Of a stretch of DNA of 25,515 nucleotides, positions 13,440 through 21,272 are shown in pieces; position 1 is the stretch's first letter; each line of letters opens with the position of its first letter. The stretch is taken from NCBI GenBank assembly GCA_002414665.1, contig DIAF01000016.1, positions 1 through 25,515 of the forward strand, given 5' to 3'. The notes under the pieces are model-generated. The model was not told the origin of the DNA, made no database searches, and saw nothing but the letters and a program-made list of their open reading frames with translations. Origin of the DNA: Halieaceae bacterium UBA5085. GTDB taxonomy: Bacteria > Pseudomonadota > Gammaproteobacteria > Pseudomonadales > Halieaceae. The position numbers and the translations under genes were made by a program.

Positions 13440-13472
13440 ACCCTTCCAAACCGCTATACCCGGGAGGCGAAT

Positions 13473-13769
13473 ATGGTAGAGCCCTGCGATGAAGATGTTT
13501 TGGAATCCTCGCTGACGGCGCTTAACGAGCAGGCATCGGCCGAATGGCGTTTGCAGAACGGGAAGTTGCACAGGGAATTCAAGTTTCCTGATTTCGTCTC
13601 GGCCTTTGCCTTCATGACGCGGGTGGCGCTGCTTGCCGAGCGGGCGAATCATCACCCGGAGTGGTCCAACGTCTACAACACGGTCGTGATCGACCTGACC
13701 ACGCACGATGCGGGCGGTATTTCCCCGAAAGATTTCGATCTGGCGCGGGAGATCTCGCTTGCTGTCTGA
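13473..13769 (+). CDS. phhB: pterin-4a-carbinolamine dehydratase
   Basis: This 98-residue protein is 4a-hydroxytetrahydrobiopterin dehydratase, which dehydrates the pterin carbinolamine formed by aromatic-amino-acid hydroxylases and so recycles the cofactor. Two adjacent active-site histidines (His60, His61) in E-R-A-N-H-H-P-E-W, the V-Y-N-T-V-V strand and a third histidine (His78) in L-T-T-H-D-A-G-G-I match the family signature, and the length is normal. GGGAGG lies 6 bases before the ATG. No phenylalanine hydroxylase gene is in the window, so the symbol reflects family membership rather than context. Confidence 0.9.
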   Translation: MVEPCDEDVLESSLTALNEQASAEWRLQNGKLHREFKFPDFVSAFAFMTRVALLAERANHHPEWSNVYNTVVIDLTTHDAGGISPKDFDLAREISLAV

Positions 13770-13935
13770 AGACGCGTAACCGGCCGGGTGACGAAGCATG
13801 CCAGATTGCGGGCACCCGGTGTCTCTCGGGGGTACTGCCCTACACAGTACAAGCCCCGGTAGTCGCTGCGGCGTCGGTGGTTTCACCGGTTCGCGGCCTG
13901 TACCATAGGCGATACCGCTTCTCGGGCGATGGCTT

Positions 13936-14190
13936 TTGACTACAACCAGACAGCAACCCAATAACCCACTGCATGGGGTCACGCTTGAAAAGGTGCTGAC
14001 CCGGCTCGTGGAGCATTACGGTTGGGACGGCCTCGCGCAGAGGATCGATGTGAATTGTTTCAAGAGCGATCCCTCTATCAAGTCATCGTTGAAGTTCCTG
14101 CGCAAGACCGAGTGGGCGCGCAAAAAGGTTGAGCGTCTCTACGTTTCGACCTTCGATACGCAATCACCCTGGGGACATTCCCGGCGCTGA
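13936..14190 (+). CDS. VF530 family DNA-binding-like protein
   Basis: This 84-residue protein matches the VF530/DUF2132 group: N-N-P-L-H-G-V-T-L-E-K-V-L-T, H-Y-G-W-D-G-L-A-Q-R-I, N-C-F-K-S-D-P-S-I-K-S-S-L-K-F-L-R-K-T and W-A-R-K-K-V-E-R-L-Y are all characteristic. Members are small, basic, helical and considered DNA-binding on structural grounds. TTG 13936 is the best start: no in-frame ATG exists before the conserved region and the ribosome site is weak. The 165 bases upstream hold no gene and only short inverted repeats (CCGGGTG/CACCCGG). Confidence 0.84.
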   Translation: MTTTRQQPNNPLHGVTLEKVLTRLVEHYGWDGLAQRIDVNCFKSDPSIKSSLKFLRKTEWARKKVERLYVSTFDTQSPWGHSRR

Positions 14191-14209
14191 AATCAGGAGC
14201 AGTGTACGA

Positions 14210-14410
14210 ATGAGATTTATCACTACCGTGGCGATGTTCGCGATGCTGGCCGCCTGCAGTAATGAACAGATTTATTCCGCAGTGCAGCAGAACCAGCAAC
14301 TCGAGTGTGCCAAGCTGCCACAGAACGAGTATGAAGAATGCATGCGTGAAACCGGAACGGCCTACAGTGAGTACGAGCGGAAACGCCAGGAACTCCTCAA
14401 GGATGACTAG
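14210..14410 (+). CDS. small lipoprotein
   Basis: This 66-residue lipoprotein has an N-terminal signal peptide with lipobox LAAC (13-16). The mature part is short, Gln/Glu-rich and probably helical, with a Cys pair (near 33 and 44) in L-E-C-A-K-L-P-Q-N-E-Y-E-E-C that could form a disulfide. AGGAG lies about 9 bases before ATG 14210; the longer frame from 14129 lacks a ribosome site and runs into the preceding gene. Function is unknown; it is likely anchored in the outer membrane. Confidence 0.7.
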   Translation: MRFITTVAMFAMLAACSNEQIYSAVQQNQQLECAKLPQNEYEECMRETGTAYSEYERKRQELLKDD

Positions 14411-14442
14411 GCCCCCGGCAGGGTCCCTTGCGGATTTCTGAC

Positions 14443-14763
14443 ATGCTGCATATAGCGCTGCATTTTCTTGTTCCGCTGTTGATAGCGGTCTTGTTCTTCC
14501 GCCGCCGTTGGCAGGTCGCCTGTCTGGTCATGCTGGCCACCATGCTGGTTGATCTCGATCATCTGTTGGCAAATCCGATCTATGACCCGGGGCGCTGCAG
14601 TATTGGCTTTCATCCTTTGCATCAGCTGTGGCTGATTGCAGTGTATGTGTTGCTTGGCCTGTTTCCCGCAAGCCGCCTTGTGGGCCTGGGATTGTCGGTG
14701 CACATGCTGCTGGATGCGGCGGATTGTCAGGTCACGAATGGAGTGTGGGTCCACCCGGGGTGA
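14443..14763 (+). CDS. DUF6122 family membrane protein
   Basis: This 106-residue integral membrane protein has three or four hydrophobic segments. The M-L-H-I-A-L-H-F-L-V-P start, the V-D-L-D-H-L-L-A-N-P-I-Y-D-P-x-R-C-S-I-G-F-H-P-L-H core and the H-M-L-L-D-A-x-D-C end are conserved in the DUF6122 group. The clustered His/Asp residues near membrane ends recall the metal-dependent membrane hydrolase group of YdjM/LexA-regulated type, but that is inference only. ATG 14443 is preferred over an upstream TTG at 14428. It ends 74 bases before the next start. Confidence 0.78.
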   Translation: MLHIALHFLVPLLIAVLFFRRRWQVACLVMLATMLVDLDHLLANPIYDPGRCSIGFHPLHQLWLIAVYVLLGLFPASRLVGLGLSVHMLLDAADCQVTNGVWVHPG

Positions 14764-14837
14764 TCTCCCTCTGTTGTCCGCGTTGGTCTGCCTGGTCTAT
14801 CCTCCCTCTTTTAATTGGTGTCCTACGGGGGCAGTGT

Positions 14838-15731
14838 ATGGACTGGCGGGGCAGGCGACGCAGCAGCAACGTTGAGGACCGGCGCGGCCAGTCGGTCCGC
14901 ACCGGCGCTGTGCCGGGCCTTACGCTCTTGCTGCGTGTTCTGCCCTGGCTGCTGCGCAGCAAGTTCGGGCGCGTCATGCTTGGGGTGGGGGTGGTCGCGT
15001 TTGTTGGTGCCCGGTTACTGGGTATTGATGTGTTGCAGGTTGCGCCCGGCTCGGCCCCGGCGTCCACAGCTGCGCCCGTCAACGCGCAGGAGCAGGAGCT
15101 GGCCGAGTTTGTCGCGGTTGTGCTCGCAGATACCGAAGCCACCTGGCAGGCGATATTTGCCGCGTCCGGAGCCACCTATGAGGAGCCGGTGTTGGTGCTC
15201 TTTCGCCAGCGGGTCGCCTCTGCCTGCGGTTCTGCCAGCGCCGCCGTTGGCCCTTTTTACTGCCCGGCGGATCGCAAGGTCTATCTGGATTTGAGTTTCT
15301 TTCGTGACCTCGATCGCCAGCTGGGGGCGCCCGGTGACTTCGCCCAGGCCTACGTGATTGCGCATGAGGTGGGTCATCACGTGCAGACCCTGCTGGGCAT
15401 CAGCCAGCAGGTGCGCGCCAGCGGGGAGGGCAGGCCCGCCGCCGAAGTGAATGCGCTGTCGGTGCGGCAGGAGCTGCAGGCGGACTGTTTTGCGGGAGTC
15501 TGGGGCTATGCGGCGCAGCAGTTCCGGCAGATGCTGGAGCCGGGTGACCTTGAGGAGGCGCTGCGCGCCGCGTCCGCCATTGGCGACGACCGTTTGCAGC
15601 GTCGCAGCGGTGGCGACGTGGTTCCCGACAGTTTCACCCACGGTACGTCGACGCAACGGGTAGCGTGGTTCCGCCGCGGTTTCGAGAGTGGCGACATGGG
15701 GCAGTGCGATACCTTTGCCAACCCCGTATAG
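14838..15731 (+). CDS. ypfJ: neutral zinc metallopeptidase, YpfJ-like
   Basis: This 297-residue membrane-anchored metallopeptidase has a basic N-terminus (1-25, rich in Arg), one transmembrane helix (about 44-62), a Pro/Ala linker, then the catalytic domain. It carries the H-E-V-G-H motif (His176, Glu177, His180) and, downstream, R-Q-E-L-Q-A-D-C-F-A-G, whose Glu212 is the likely third ligand. This is the usual YpfJ arrangement and length. The catalytic part would face the periplasm; no substrate is established. ATG 14838 is chosen because it leaves the membrane anchor N-terminal; a GGGGG stretch upstream is a modest ribosome site. Confidence 0.9.
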   Translation: MDWRGRRRSSNVEDRRGQSVRTGAVPGLTLLLRVLPWLLRSKFGRVMLGVGVVAFVGARLLGIDVLQVAPGSAPASTAAPVNAQEQELAEFVAVVLADTEATWQAIFAASGATYEEPVLVLFRQRVASACGSASAAVGPFYCPADRKVYLDLSFFRDLDRQLGAPGDFAQAYVIAHEVGHHVQTLLGISQQVRASGEGRPAAEVNALSVRQELQADCFAGVWGYAAQQFRQMLEPGDLEEALRAASAIGDDRLQRRSGGDVVPDSFTHGTSTQRVAWFRRGFESGDMGQCDTFANPV

Positions 15732-15769
15732 CGGCGTCTGCGCGATCAACCATGCATCAGGAGGAGCGG

Positions 15770-15967
15770 ATGCCGGCTTTGCACCAACAGCACATAGACT
15801 GTCCCTATTGCGGCGAGGCCATCGAGGTGCTGATCGACGAAAGCGAGGCGGGGCAACAGTACATCGAAGACTGCCAGGTCTGCTGTCGCCCGATTCTGTT
15901 CCAGGTTGCCATCACTATGGATGGCGAGGTGTCGGTGTCAGCCCACGACGAGAACGAAGCGCTCTGA
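15770..15967 (+). CDS. CPXCG motif-containing cysteine-rich protein
   Basis: This 65-residue protein of the CPXCG group has C-P-Y-C-G (Cys11, Cys14) and Y-I-E-D-C-Q-V-C-C-R-P-I (Cys35, Cys38, Cys39), which probably bind one zinc ion. Role unknown. AGGAGGAG lies just before ATG 15770, the strongest ribosome site of this segment, so ATG 15752 upstream is less likely. It sits between the metallopeptidase and the SRPBCC gene and may be co-transcribed with them. Confidence 0.86.
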   Translation: MPALHQQHIDCPYCGEAIEVLIDESEAGQQYIEDCQVCCRPILFQVAITMDGEVSVSAHDENEAL

Positions 15968-16019
15968 CCACATTGGCGTGCTGCCGACTTGAGCGGTGCT
16001 GCTGCCCGCGAGGACAATC

Positions 16020-16469
16020 ATGTTTGAAATTCTGCTGACGGAAGAGATTCAGGCCCCCCCTGAGGTGGTTTGGGAGGTGATCACGACGACCGCGGCTTAC
16101 CCGCAGTGGAATACCTTCGTCGTTGCCTGCGAGTCCACGTTCCAGGTGGGAGACCCGATCCACATGAAGGTCCGGGTGCTGCCGTTCATGGTACAGCCAC
16201 AGACGGAAACAATCTGGCGCAATGAGCCGGGCAGGCTGCTGGACTACGGTATCAGGGCCCCACTGGGCGCACTTGCCAGTACGCGCCAGCATCGCCTGTC
16301 AGCGACAGCCTCGGGGGGCACGCATTACGAGTCCCTGTTCCGGCTGGAGGGCTGGTTTTCGCCCGTGGTGGGGTTGCTCTTCGGCGCCCAGTTGCGCCGC
16401 GGCTTTGGTGAGATGACCCGCGGCATCGCGAACCGCGCCGTGGAGGTCAATGCTGCGGCCCGGGCCTGA
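16020..16469 (+). CDS. SRPBCC (START-like) domain protein
   Basis: This 149-residue protein has the helix-grip fold of SRPBCC/polyketide-cyclase-like proteins: start E-E-I-Q-A-P-P-E-V-V-W-E-V-I-T, then Y-P-Q-W-N-T-F, a series of strands and a long C-terminal helix (F-G-E-M-T-R-G-I-A-N-R). The fold binds lipids or hydrophobic ligands; the ligand is unknown. ATG 16020 is preferred (GAGGACA upstream). Its stop is only 3 bases from the stop of the convergent membrane gene, and CCTGA-CGC-TCAGG spans both stop codons. Confidence 0.83.
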   Translation: MFEILLTEEIQAPPEVVWEVITTTAAYPQWNTFVVACESTFQVGDPIHMKVRVLPFMVQPQTETIWRNEPGRLLDYGIRAPLGALASTRQHRLSATASGGTHYESLFRLEGWFSPVVGLLFGAQLRRGFGEMTRGIANRAVEVNAAARA

Positions 16470-16472
16470 CGC

Positions 16473-16841
16473 TCAGGTGAAGAAAAAACCGTGCAGCAGC
16501 CGCCCGGGCATAGCGATCGCGCCAATCGCGGCGCCCACCGTACCCAGGTAGGCGCCGACGGCAAAACCCCGGTGACGCCTGATGTTGCCGCGCTGAACCG
16601 CCATGACGGACACCACAACGCAGATCAGCACCCAGATGGACAGCAGATGGATCGGCCCGTAGCCCATGAACAGGTTGTTGGGGCTGGTCAACCAGAATGA
16701 TGAGATGGCTGCCACGACCATCGCCAGCATCCAGGACCAGCCGATCCAGCGGTGTGATGGCGTGCCCTTGGCAGAGGCCAGCTGCAGGCCTCCGAGTGCC
16801 AGCACCCAGAGTGCCGCGGTCAGGTGTATGTAGGCACTCAT
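16473..16841 (-). CDS. DUF2306-like membrane protein
   Basis: This 122-residue membrane protein on the minus strand is the only gene read leftward in the window. Four hydrophobic helices are visible (about 5-24, 35-53, 63-84 and 94-116) with S-H-R-W-I-G-W-S-W-M between the first two; an R-x-x-G/x-W motif here is typical of DUF2306-like proteins. A long upstream frame is open to 17147, but the first ATG giving a membrane start is at 16841. It is divergent from the ZIP-like gene, with about 140 bases between starts. Confidence 0.8.
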   Translation of the reverse strand: MSAYIHLTAALWVLALGGLQLASAKGTPSHRWIGWSWMLAMVVAAISSFWLTSPNNLFMGYGPIHLLSIWVLICVVVSVMAVQRGNIRRHRGFAVGAYLGTVGAAIGAIAMPGRLLHGFFFT

Positions 16842-16979
16842 GGCGTGGCGGAGTTGCTTCCCGGGTTGTTGCGAACACGCATGATCTACGCCTCCTGACG
16901 ATGCTGTGAACTGCATGGTAGAGTGCCTGCGCTCACGCGGCAATGGCCTTGCTTGCGGCCACTCAGCGCCTCCCGCACA
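16842..16979. promoter_or_regulatory. divergent intergenic region
   Basis: About 140 bases separate the start of the minus-strand DUF2306-like gene from the start of the ZIP-led operon, so promoters for both should lie here. I see no convincing -35/-10 pair and no operator-like palindrome, so the call rests on gene orientation. Confidence 0.35.
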
Positions 16980-17747
16980 ATGCAAGCCCATTACGCTGCA
17001 ACCCGATACCGCATAGCCGTGGCCACTGACGGAATTCTCTACATTGTTGTGCTGACCTTCGCCGCAGGTGTCTGTATGCCTTTGGGCGGCTGGATTGCCA
17101 GTTTCGAACGCATCCAGCGGCGCTGGCTTGAAAGGGAGGTGCGCCACTTTCTGATTGCTCTGGGTGGCGGCCTCTTGTTGGGGGCGGTGTACGAGGTACT
17201 GCTGCCGGAGGGCCTGGCCCGATTTGGCAATTCCGTTTCTGCGGTGCTGTTGTTTGTCGCGGGCGGCCTGCTGGTGTTTTTGCTGGAGCGGCTGCTGGCA
17301 GCGCGGCGCCGCGAGGCGCCCCAGTTACTCGGTATGTTGCTGGACTACGTGCCGGAATCCATTGCACTCGGGGGGTTGATTGCCACCGATCCCTCGCTCG
17401 GCCTGCTCCTGGCCATTGTGATCGGCCTGCAGAACCTGCCCGAGGGTTTCAATGCCTATCGCGAGCTTGCGGCGGCGGGGCGCTACTCCTCTGCGAAAGT
17501 CCTGAGCCGGATGTCGCTGCTGACCCTGCTGGGTCCTTTGGCCGGACTTTCCGCGTATTTCTTTCTGGCCGATCTGCCGGCGGTGCTGGGCGCCATCATG
17601 CTGTTATCGGCCGGCGGTATCGTCTATCTCATGTTTCAGGACATCGCACCCCAGGCGCACCTGAACCGCCATTGGGCTCCACCGTTGGGCGCGGTGTTGG
17701 GGTTTGCGTTTACACTGTTAACGTCTCTCTGGTTGGGGCACGGTTAA
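16980..17747 (+). CDS. ZIP-like metal transporter with atypical signatures
   Basis: This membrane protein of about 255 residues has ZIP topology (about eight helices). The two signature helices read L-L-D-Y-V-P-E-S-I-A-L-G (122-130 region) and L-Q-N-L-P-E-G-F-N-A-Y (150-160). In typical ZIP proteins these are H-N-x-P-E-G; both histidines are replaced (Asp122, Gln151) while the P-E pairs remain. It may transport another ion or have changed selectivity. The gene is first of a tight operon and is followed 11 bases later by the MliC gene. ATG 16980 is chosen; GTG 17019 at the first helix is equally possible, as neither has a good ribosome site. Confidence 0.82.
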   Translation: MQAHYAATRYRIAVATDGILYIVVLTFAAGVCMPLGGWIASFERIQRRWLEREVRHFLIALGGGLLLGAVYEVLLPEGLARFGNSVSAVLLFVAGGLLVFLLERLLAARRREAPQLLGMLLDYVPESIALGGLIATDPSLGLLLAIVIGLQNLPEGFNAYRELAAAGRYSSAKVLSRMSLLTLLGPLAGLSAYFFLADLPAVLGAIMLLSAGGIVYLMFQDIAPQAHLNRHWAPPLGAVLGFAFTLLTSLWLGHG

Positions 17748-17758
17748 GGGGTCATGCC

Positions 17759-18283
17759 ATGTATCGTTTCCTGAGTTGTATTTCGCTGCTGCTTGTCACG
17801 ACCGCCTGCGCGGGGGTGGGCAGCCCGGCCCCGTCAATAGCGTTGTGCGCCGCTGGCTGGGCACAGGGCGTCGAGTCGCAGTTGCAGACTGGTGATGGGC
17901 GGGGCCACGGGCCGGATATCGGCTCTGACGAGTGGCAGTCCGTTGTCGAATTCCGGCTGGGTATACGCGATCTGCCCGGGCTGCCGGAGCGGGGTTCAGC
18001 GGCGTGGTGTGCCTATGTCGAGGCGCTGGCGGACGACAGAATGCCGGTGATATTCGCCTGTGACGACGACGCGGCGACGAAGCTGGCCGTGCACTTCCTG
18101 CCCACCGAGCCGCGCACGCTGATCGCCCGGCGGGGCGACCGCCTGGCATTGATGGCCCAGCAGCGCAGCGCGAGCGGCGCGAAGTATGCGGGTGACGATG
18201 CGGCCCTCTGGGAGCATCATGGCGAGGCCACCGTAACCTGGGGAGCCGACGCGCCGGAGATGCGCTGCCGGGTGACGCGATGA
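17759..18283 (+). CDS. MliC-domain lipoprotein (lysozyme-inhibitor-like)
   Basis: This is a 174-residue lipoprotein. Residues 1-17 are a signal peptide ending in TTAC, a slightly atypical lipobox. An N-terminal part with G-R-G-H-G-P-D-I-G-S-D-E-W is followed by the C-terminal MliC-type domain: V-I-F-A-C-D, L-A-V-H-F-L, then S-A-S-G-A-K-Y (137-143) and W-E-H-H-G-E-A. The S-G-A-K-Y loop is the part that enters the active site of c-type lysozyme in known inhibitors. It is therefore probably a periplasmic/outer-membrane lysozyme inhibitor. Its last bases overlap the next ATG (ATGA). Confidence 0.82.
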   Translation: MYRFLSCISLLLVTTACAGVGSPAPSIALCAAGWAQGVESQLQTGDGRGHGPDIGSDEWQSVVEFRLGIRDLPGLPERGSAAWCAYVEALADDRMPVIFACDDDAATKLAVHFLPTEPRTLIARRGDRLALMAQQRSASGAKYAGDDAALWEHHGEATVTWGADAPEMRCRVTR

Positions 18284-20934
18284 GTGTCGGTAGCCTCTGC
18301 GCGACGGTGGTGACCGTGCTCGCCAACCACCGTTTACCGGTCAGCGCACTACACCGTGTGGCGCTGCTCGCTGTTCTGGCCCTGTTGACCGCCTGCAGCA
18401 ATTATCCTGTGGGCAATCCACAGGCTGAAGTGTCCTTTGACCGCTCCGGGGGCGCGTTGCCGCTCTCCCCGGTGCCCCTGTTCCCCGTGGTGGAAGTCAC
18501 CGTCAACGGAATGCCGGGCTTCCGTTTTATTGTCGATACCGGTGCCACGCCCACGGCGATATTCCTGCACCAGGGAACCCGTCGCCTGGGTCTGCAGGGC
18601 ACGGAAACGATCGGTGTGGGTGGTGCCGGCGGTGACGCGGAGAGAGCCCAGGCCTTTCTGGCCACCGATGTCGACCTCGAGATCGGCCCCGTCGCCCTGC
18701 GGGGCATGACCGTCGCCGTCCTGCCCGCCGCCACCTTGCCGCCCCTGGGTACCGATGCGGATTTTGCGGTTGATGGCGTCATCGGTTACGACCTGTTCTC
18801 GCGCTTTGCGATCGAGGTGGATACCGCGGCCGCTACGCTGCGTTTCCTCGATTCCGGCGATCTGCAACGCCCGTCGTCAGCGGTGGAGCTGCCTTTGGAG
18901 GTGCGTGCCTATGATGCCTATGTGCAGCTTCCTGTTGTGCTGGAGGAACAGCGGGAGGTGCTGGCTGACCTGCATCTGGACACCGGCATGACCGGGTGGT
19001 TGTCGTTGATCCCGGATAGCGCCCCCGCCCTGAAGCCGCCCGAGTCCGGTTGGCTGAACACCGGGCGCGGCGTGCAGGGCGATATTCAAAGCCTGCAGCA
19101 ATTCGGCAACGCGGTTCGGCTCGGGGACAAGGTGCTTGGCCCGTTTCTCACCAGCTACTCCGATGATGGCACCAGTATGGGCCGTCAGGGCCGGCTTGGC
19201 TCGCGCCTGCTGTCCCGTTTCACCTACACGGTGGATTACCCTGGCCAGCGTCTGCTGCTCGTTCCGCGTGCCGACAGCTTTCGTGAGCCAGAGCGCGGCT
19301 ACCTGGGGCTCTGGGGCGTGCCGCACCAGGGCGGTATGCGGGTATGGGTGGTGCAGCCCGGCTCCCCGGCAGACCTCGCAGGCATGCAACCCGGACATTA
19401 CCTCACGGTAAATGGCGAACCCTTTGCCGGGATGAGCTGGCCGGCGATGCATGACGCGCTGAACGGCACACCGGACACGGTGATCGAGCTCTGCCGGGCC
19501 ACGGCTGCGGCGCCGGATTGCCGCACAGCGGTATTCGCCGATGCAGCCGTTGCCCCGCCATTGGTGCCTGCGCAGACCCCGGTGGTGGTGCGTGACGTGT
19601 CGGTGCTGAATTTCGGCGCGGAGGGAGCGGTACTGCAAACGCATCAGTCGGTGGTGATTGCTGCAGGTGCGATCCAGGAGGTGGGTGCAACGGACAGTGT
19701 TGAGGTACCCCCGGGGGCGCAAGAGATCGCGGCTAACGGACAGGTACTGATGCCCGGGCTGGTCGATATGCACGTGCATGTGTGGGACGAAGCCGAGTTG
19801 CCAGCCTACCTTGCCTACGGTGTCACTACCGTGCGCAATGCTTCGGGTATGCCCTTTTTACTGGACCTCGGGGCGGCGGTAGCGGCGGGCCATCTGGCAG
19901 GGCCGGACATTGTGACAACCGGGCCGATTCTCAACGGTAGCGGCCCCAACGCGCAGCCCAATCATGTAATCGTGGACACAGCGGCGGATGCGCGTGCCGC
20001 GGTGCTGCACCAGTATGCGCAGGGATTTCGTCATCTGAAGGTGTACTCCAACCTCGCCCCGGAAGCCTACGCAGCCATCCTTGCCACTGCGGCGGAGCTG
20101 GGCATGAGCGTCATGGGCCATACGCCCGAGGGGCCGCGCCTCGACGGCATACCGGCGCAGCGCCCTTTTGTGATCCCCTTCGCCTCTGTTCTGGATGACG
20201 GGTTGGCCAGCATTGAGCATGTGGAGAGCATCGTCTGGCATGGACTCGGCGAGCGACTTGATGAAACCGCGATGTGTCAGCTCGCAAAGGACATTGCCGC
20301 TGCCGGTGTGCCCGTGACCTCGACGCTGGTGGCGCACCATAATCTCCTGCGCGTTGCACGCAGTGATGGTGCCTATCTGCAGCGTAGGGGTGCAGACACA
20401 CTGAATCCGTTCATCACGCAGCTGGAACAGCCGGTTTATCGCTTCTGGAGCGCCCAGCCGGCAGATTATCGGGCGGAGCACGATGCGTTTTACCTGAGGG
20501 CGACAGACTGCCTGTATCGGGCAGGTGTGACCCTGCTGGCGGGTTCCGACGCGGGCATTTTTGTCAATGTGCCGGGCCTGTCGTTGCTGGATGAACTGGA
20601 ACTTTTGCAGGCGTCCGGGCTGCCGTTGGCCGACGTGCTGCGCGCTGCCACAGTGAACCCGGCGCAGGCGTTGGGCCGTGCCGACAGCAATGGCCGCGTT
20701 GCGGCCGGTTTCGAAGCCGACCTGATGCTGTTGCCCGGCAACCCGCTGCAGGACCTGTCGGTGCTGCGCCAGCCGGTGGCTGTGATCAGCGATGGCCGCT
20801 GGTATGATCGCGATGCGCGCCAGCGCCTGCTGCAACAGGCCACCGCAGGGCGCTCGGTGGCGCGCAGCGAACAGCGCGTTCTGCAGGCGATGGCAGCGCA
20901 GGGTACGTCACTGGAAGGAGTGTTAACGCCATGA
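18280..20934 (+). CDS. aspartic protease-PDZ-amidohydrolase fusion lipoprotein
   Basis: This is an 884-residue exported protein. The N-terminal hydrophobic segment (about 27-39) ends in lipobox L-T-A-C (Cys39). Two retropepsin-like lobes follow, each with a catalytic-type D-T-G: Asp86 in F-I-V-D-T-G-A-T and Asp234 in H-L-D-T-G-M-T. A PDZ-like domain (about 340-405, Y-L-G-L-W-G...G-S-P-A-D-L-A-G-M-Q-P-G) is next. From about 435 to 850 there is an imidazolonepropionase-type amidohydrolase with H-V-H (His498, His500), Lys587, His614, His647 and Asp757, so its metal site is complete. The start overlaps the previous gene (ATGA); the signal region is long, so a later GTG is possible. The combined function, perhaps periplasmic peptide cleavage, is inference. 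Confidence 0.87.
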   Translation: MSVGSLCATVVTVLANHRLPVSALHRVALLAVLALLTACSNYPVGNPQAEVSFDRSGGALPLSPVPLFPVVEVTVNGMPGFRFIVDTGATPTAIFLHQGTRRLGLQGTETIGVGGAGGDAERAQAFLATDVDLEIGPVALRGMTVAVLPAATLPPLGTDADFAVDGVIGYDLFSRFAIEVDTAAATLRFLDSGDLQRPSSAVELPLEVRAYDAYVQLPVVLEEQREVLADLHLDTGMTGWLSLIPDSAPALKPPESGWLNTGRGVQGDIQSLQQFGNAVRLGDKVLGPFLTSYSDDGTSMGRQGRLGSRLLSRFTYTVDYPGQRLLLVPRADSFREPERGYLGLWGVPHQGGMRVWVVQPGSPADLAGMQPGHYLTVNGEPFAGMSWPAMHDALNGTPDTVIELCRATAAAPDCRTAVFADAAVAPPLVPAQTPVVVRDVSVLNFGAEGAVLQTHQSVVIAAGAIQEVGATDSVEVPPGAQEIAANGQVLMPGLVDMHVHVWDEAELPAYLAYGVTTVRNASGMPFLLDLGAAVAAGHLAGPDIVTTGPILNGSGPNAQPNHVIVDTAADARAAVLHQYAQGFRHLKVYSNLAPEAYAAILATAAELGMSVMGHTPEGPRLDGIPAQRPFVIPFASVLDDGLASIEHVESIVWHGLGERLDETAMCQLAKDIAAAGVPVTSTLVAHHNLLRVARSDGAYLQRRGADTLNPFITQLEQPVYRFWSAQPADYRAEHDAFYLRATDCLYRAGVTLLAGSDAGIFVNVPGLSLLDELELLQASGLPLADVLRAATVNPAQALGRADSNGRVAAGFEADLMLLPGNPLQDLSVLRQPVAVISDGRWYDRDARQRLLQQATAGRSVARSEQRVLQAMAAQGTSLEGVLTP

Positions 20935-21272
20935 GCAACTTGCCGGCCTGTCCCGAATGCCAGTCACCCTACGCCTACGAACAGGGCGCGTTTCTCGTGT
21001 GCCCGGAATGTGGACATGAGTGGAATCCCGCCGAGGCCGCTGATGCCGCCGATGAGCAGCAGGTTGTCTGCGATGCCAACGGCAACCCGCTGGCGGATGG
21101 CGATACGGTCACGGTCATCAAGGACCTCAAGGTAAAAGGCTCTTCGCTGGTGGTGAAAGTCGGGACACGCGTGAAGAATATTCGCCTGGTGGCGGGTGAC
21201 CACGACATCGACTGTAAAATCGACGGAATAGGTGCAATGAAGCTGAAATCCGAATTTGTGAAGAAAGCATGA
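20931..21272 (+). CDS. yjdM: PhnA/YjdM family zinc-ribbon protein
   Basis: This 113-residue protein has an N-terminal zinc ribbon (Cys7, Cys10, Cys24, Cys27) followed by the conserved D-A-N-G-N-P-L-A-D-G-D-T-V-T-V-I-K-D-L-K-V-K-G-S-S segment and the D-I-D-C-K-I-D-G-I-G-A-M-K-L-K-S-E-F-V end. It matches the family called PhnA or YjdM, named from its place near phosphonate genes; it is not phosphonoacetate hydrolase, and its biochemical role is unclear. Start and stop both overlap neighbours by ATGA, so it is probably translationally coupled. Confidence 0.92.
   Translation: MSNLPACPECQSPYAYEQGAFLVCPECGHEWNPAEAADAADEQQVVCDANGNPLADGDTVTVIKDLKVKGSSLVVKVGTRVKNIRLVAGDHDIDCKIDGIGAMKLKSEFVKKA

Noticed and set aside
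13770..13935. CCGGGTG/CACCCGG inverted repeat as terminator or small RNA
   Set aside because: The loop is about 25 bases and no T-run follows; no other support.
16467..16492. Rho-independent terminator between the convergent genes
   Set aside because: The hairpin is followed by an A-run on the plus strand, and on the minus strand the T-run precedes the stem, so neither strand has the stem-then-T order.
17796..18401. 201-residue open frame on the minus strand
   Set aside because: It is Arg/Pro/Ala-rich, as expected for an antisense frame in GC-rich DNA, and overlaps the MliC gene.
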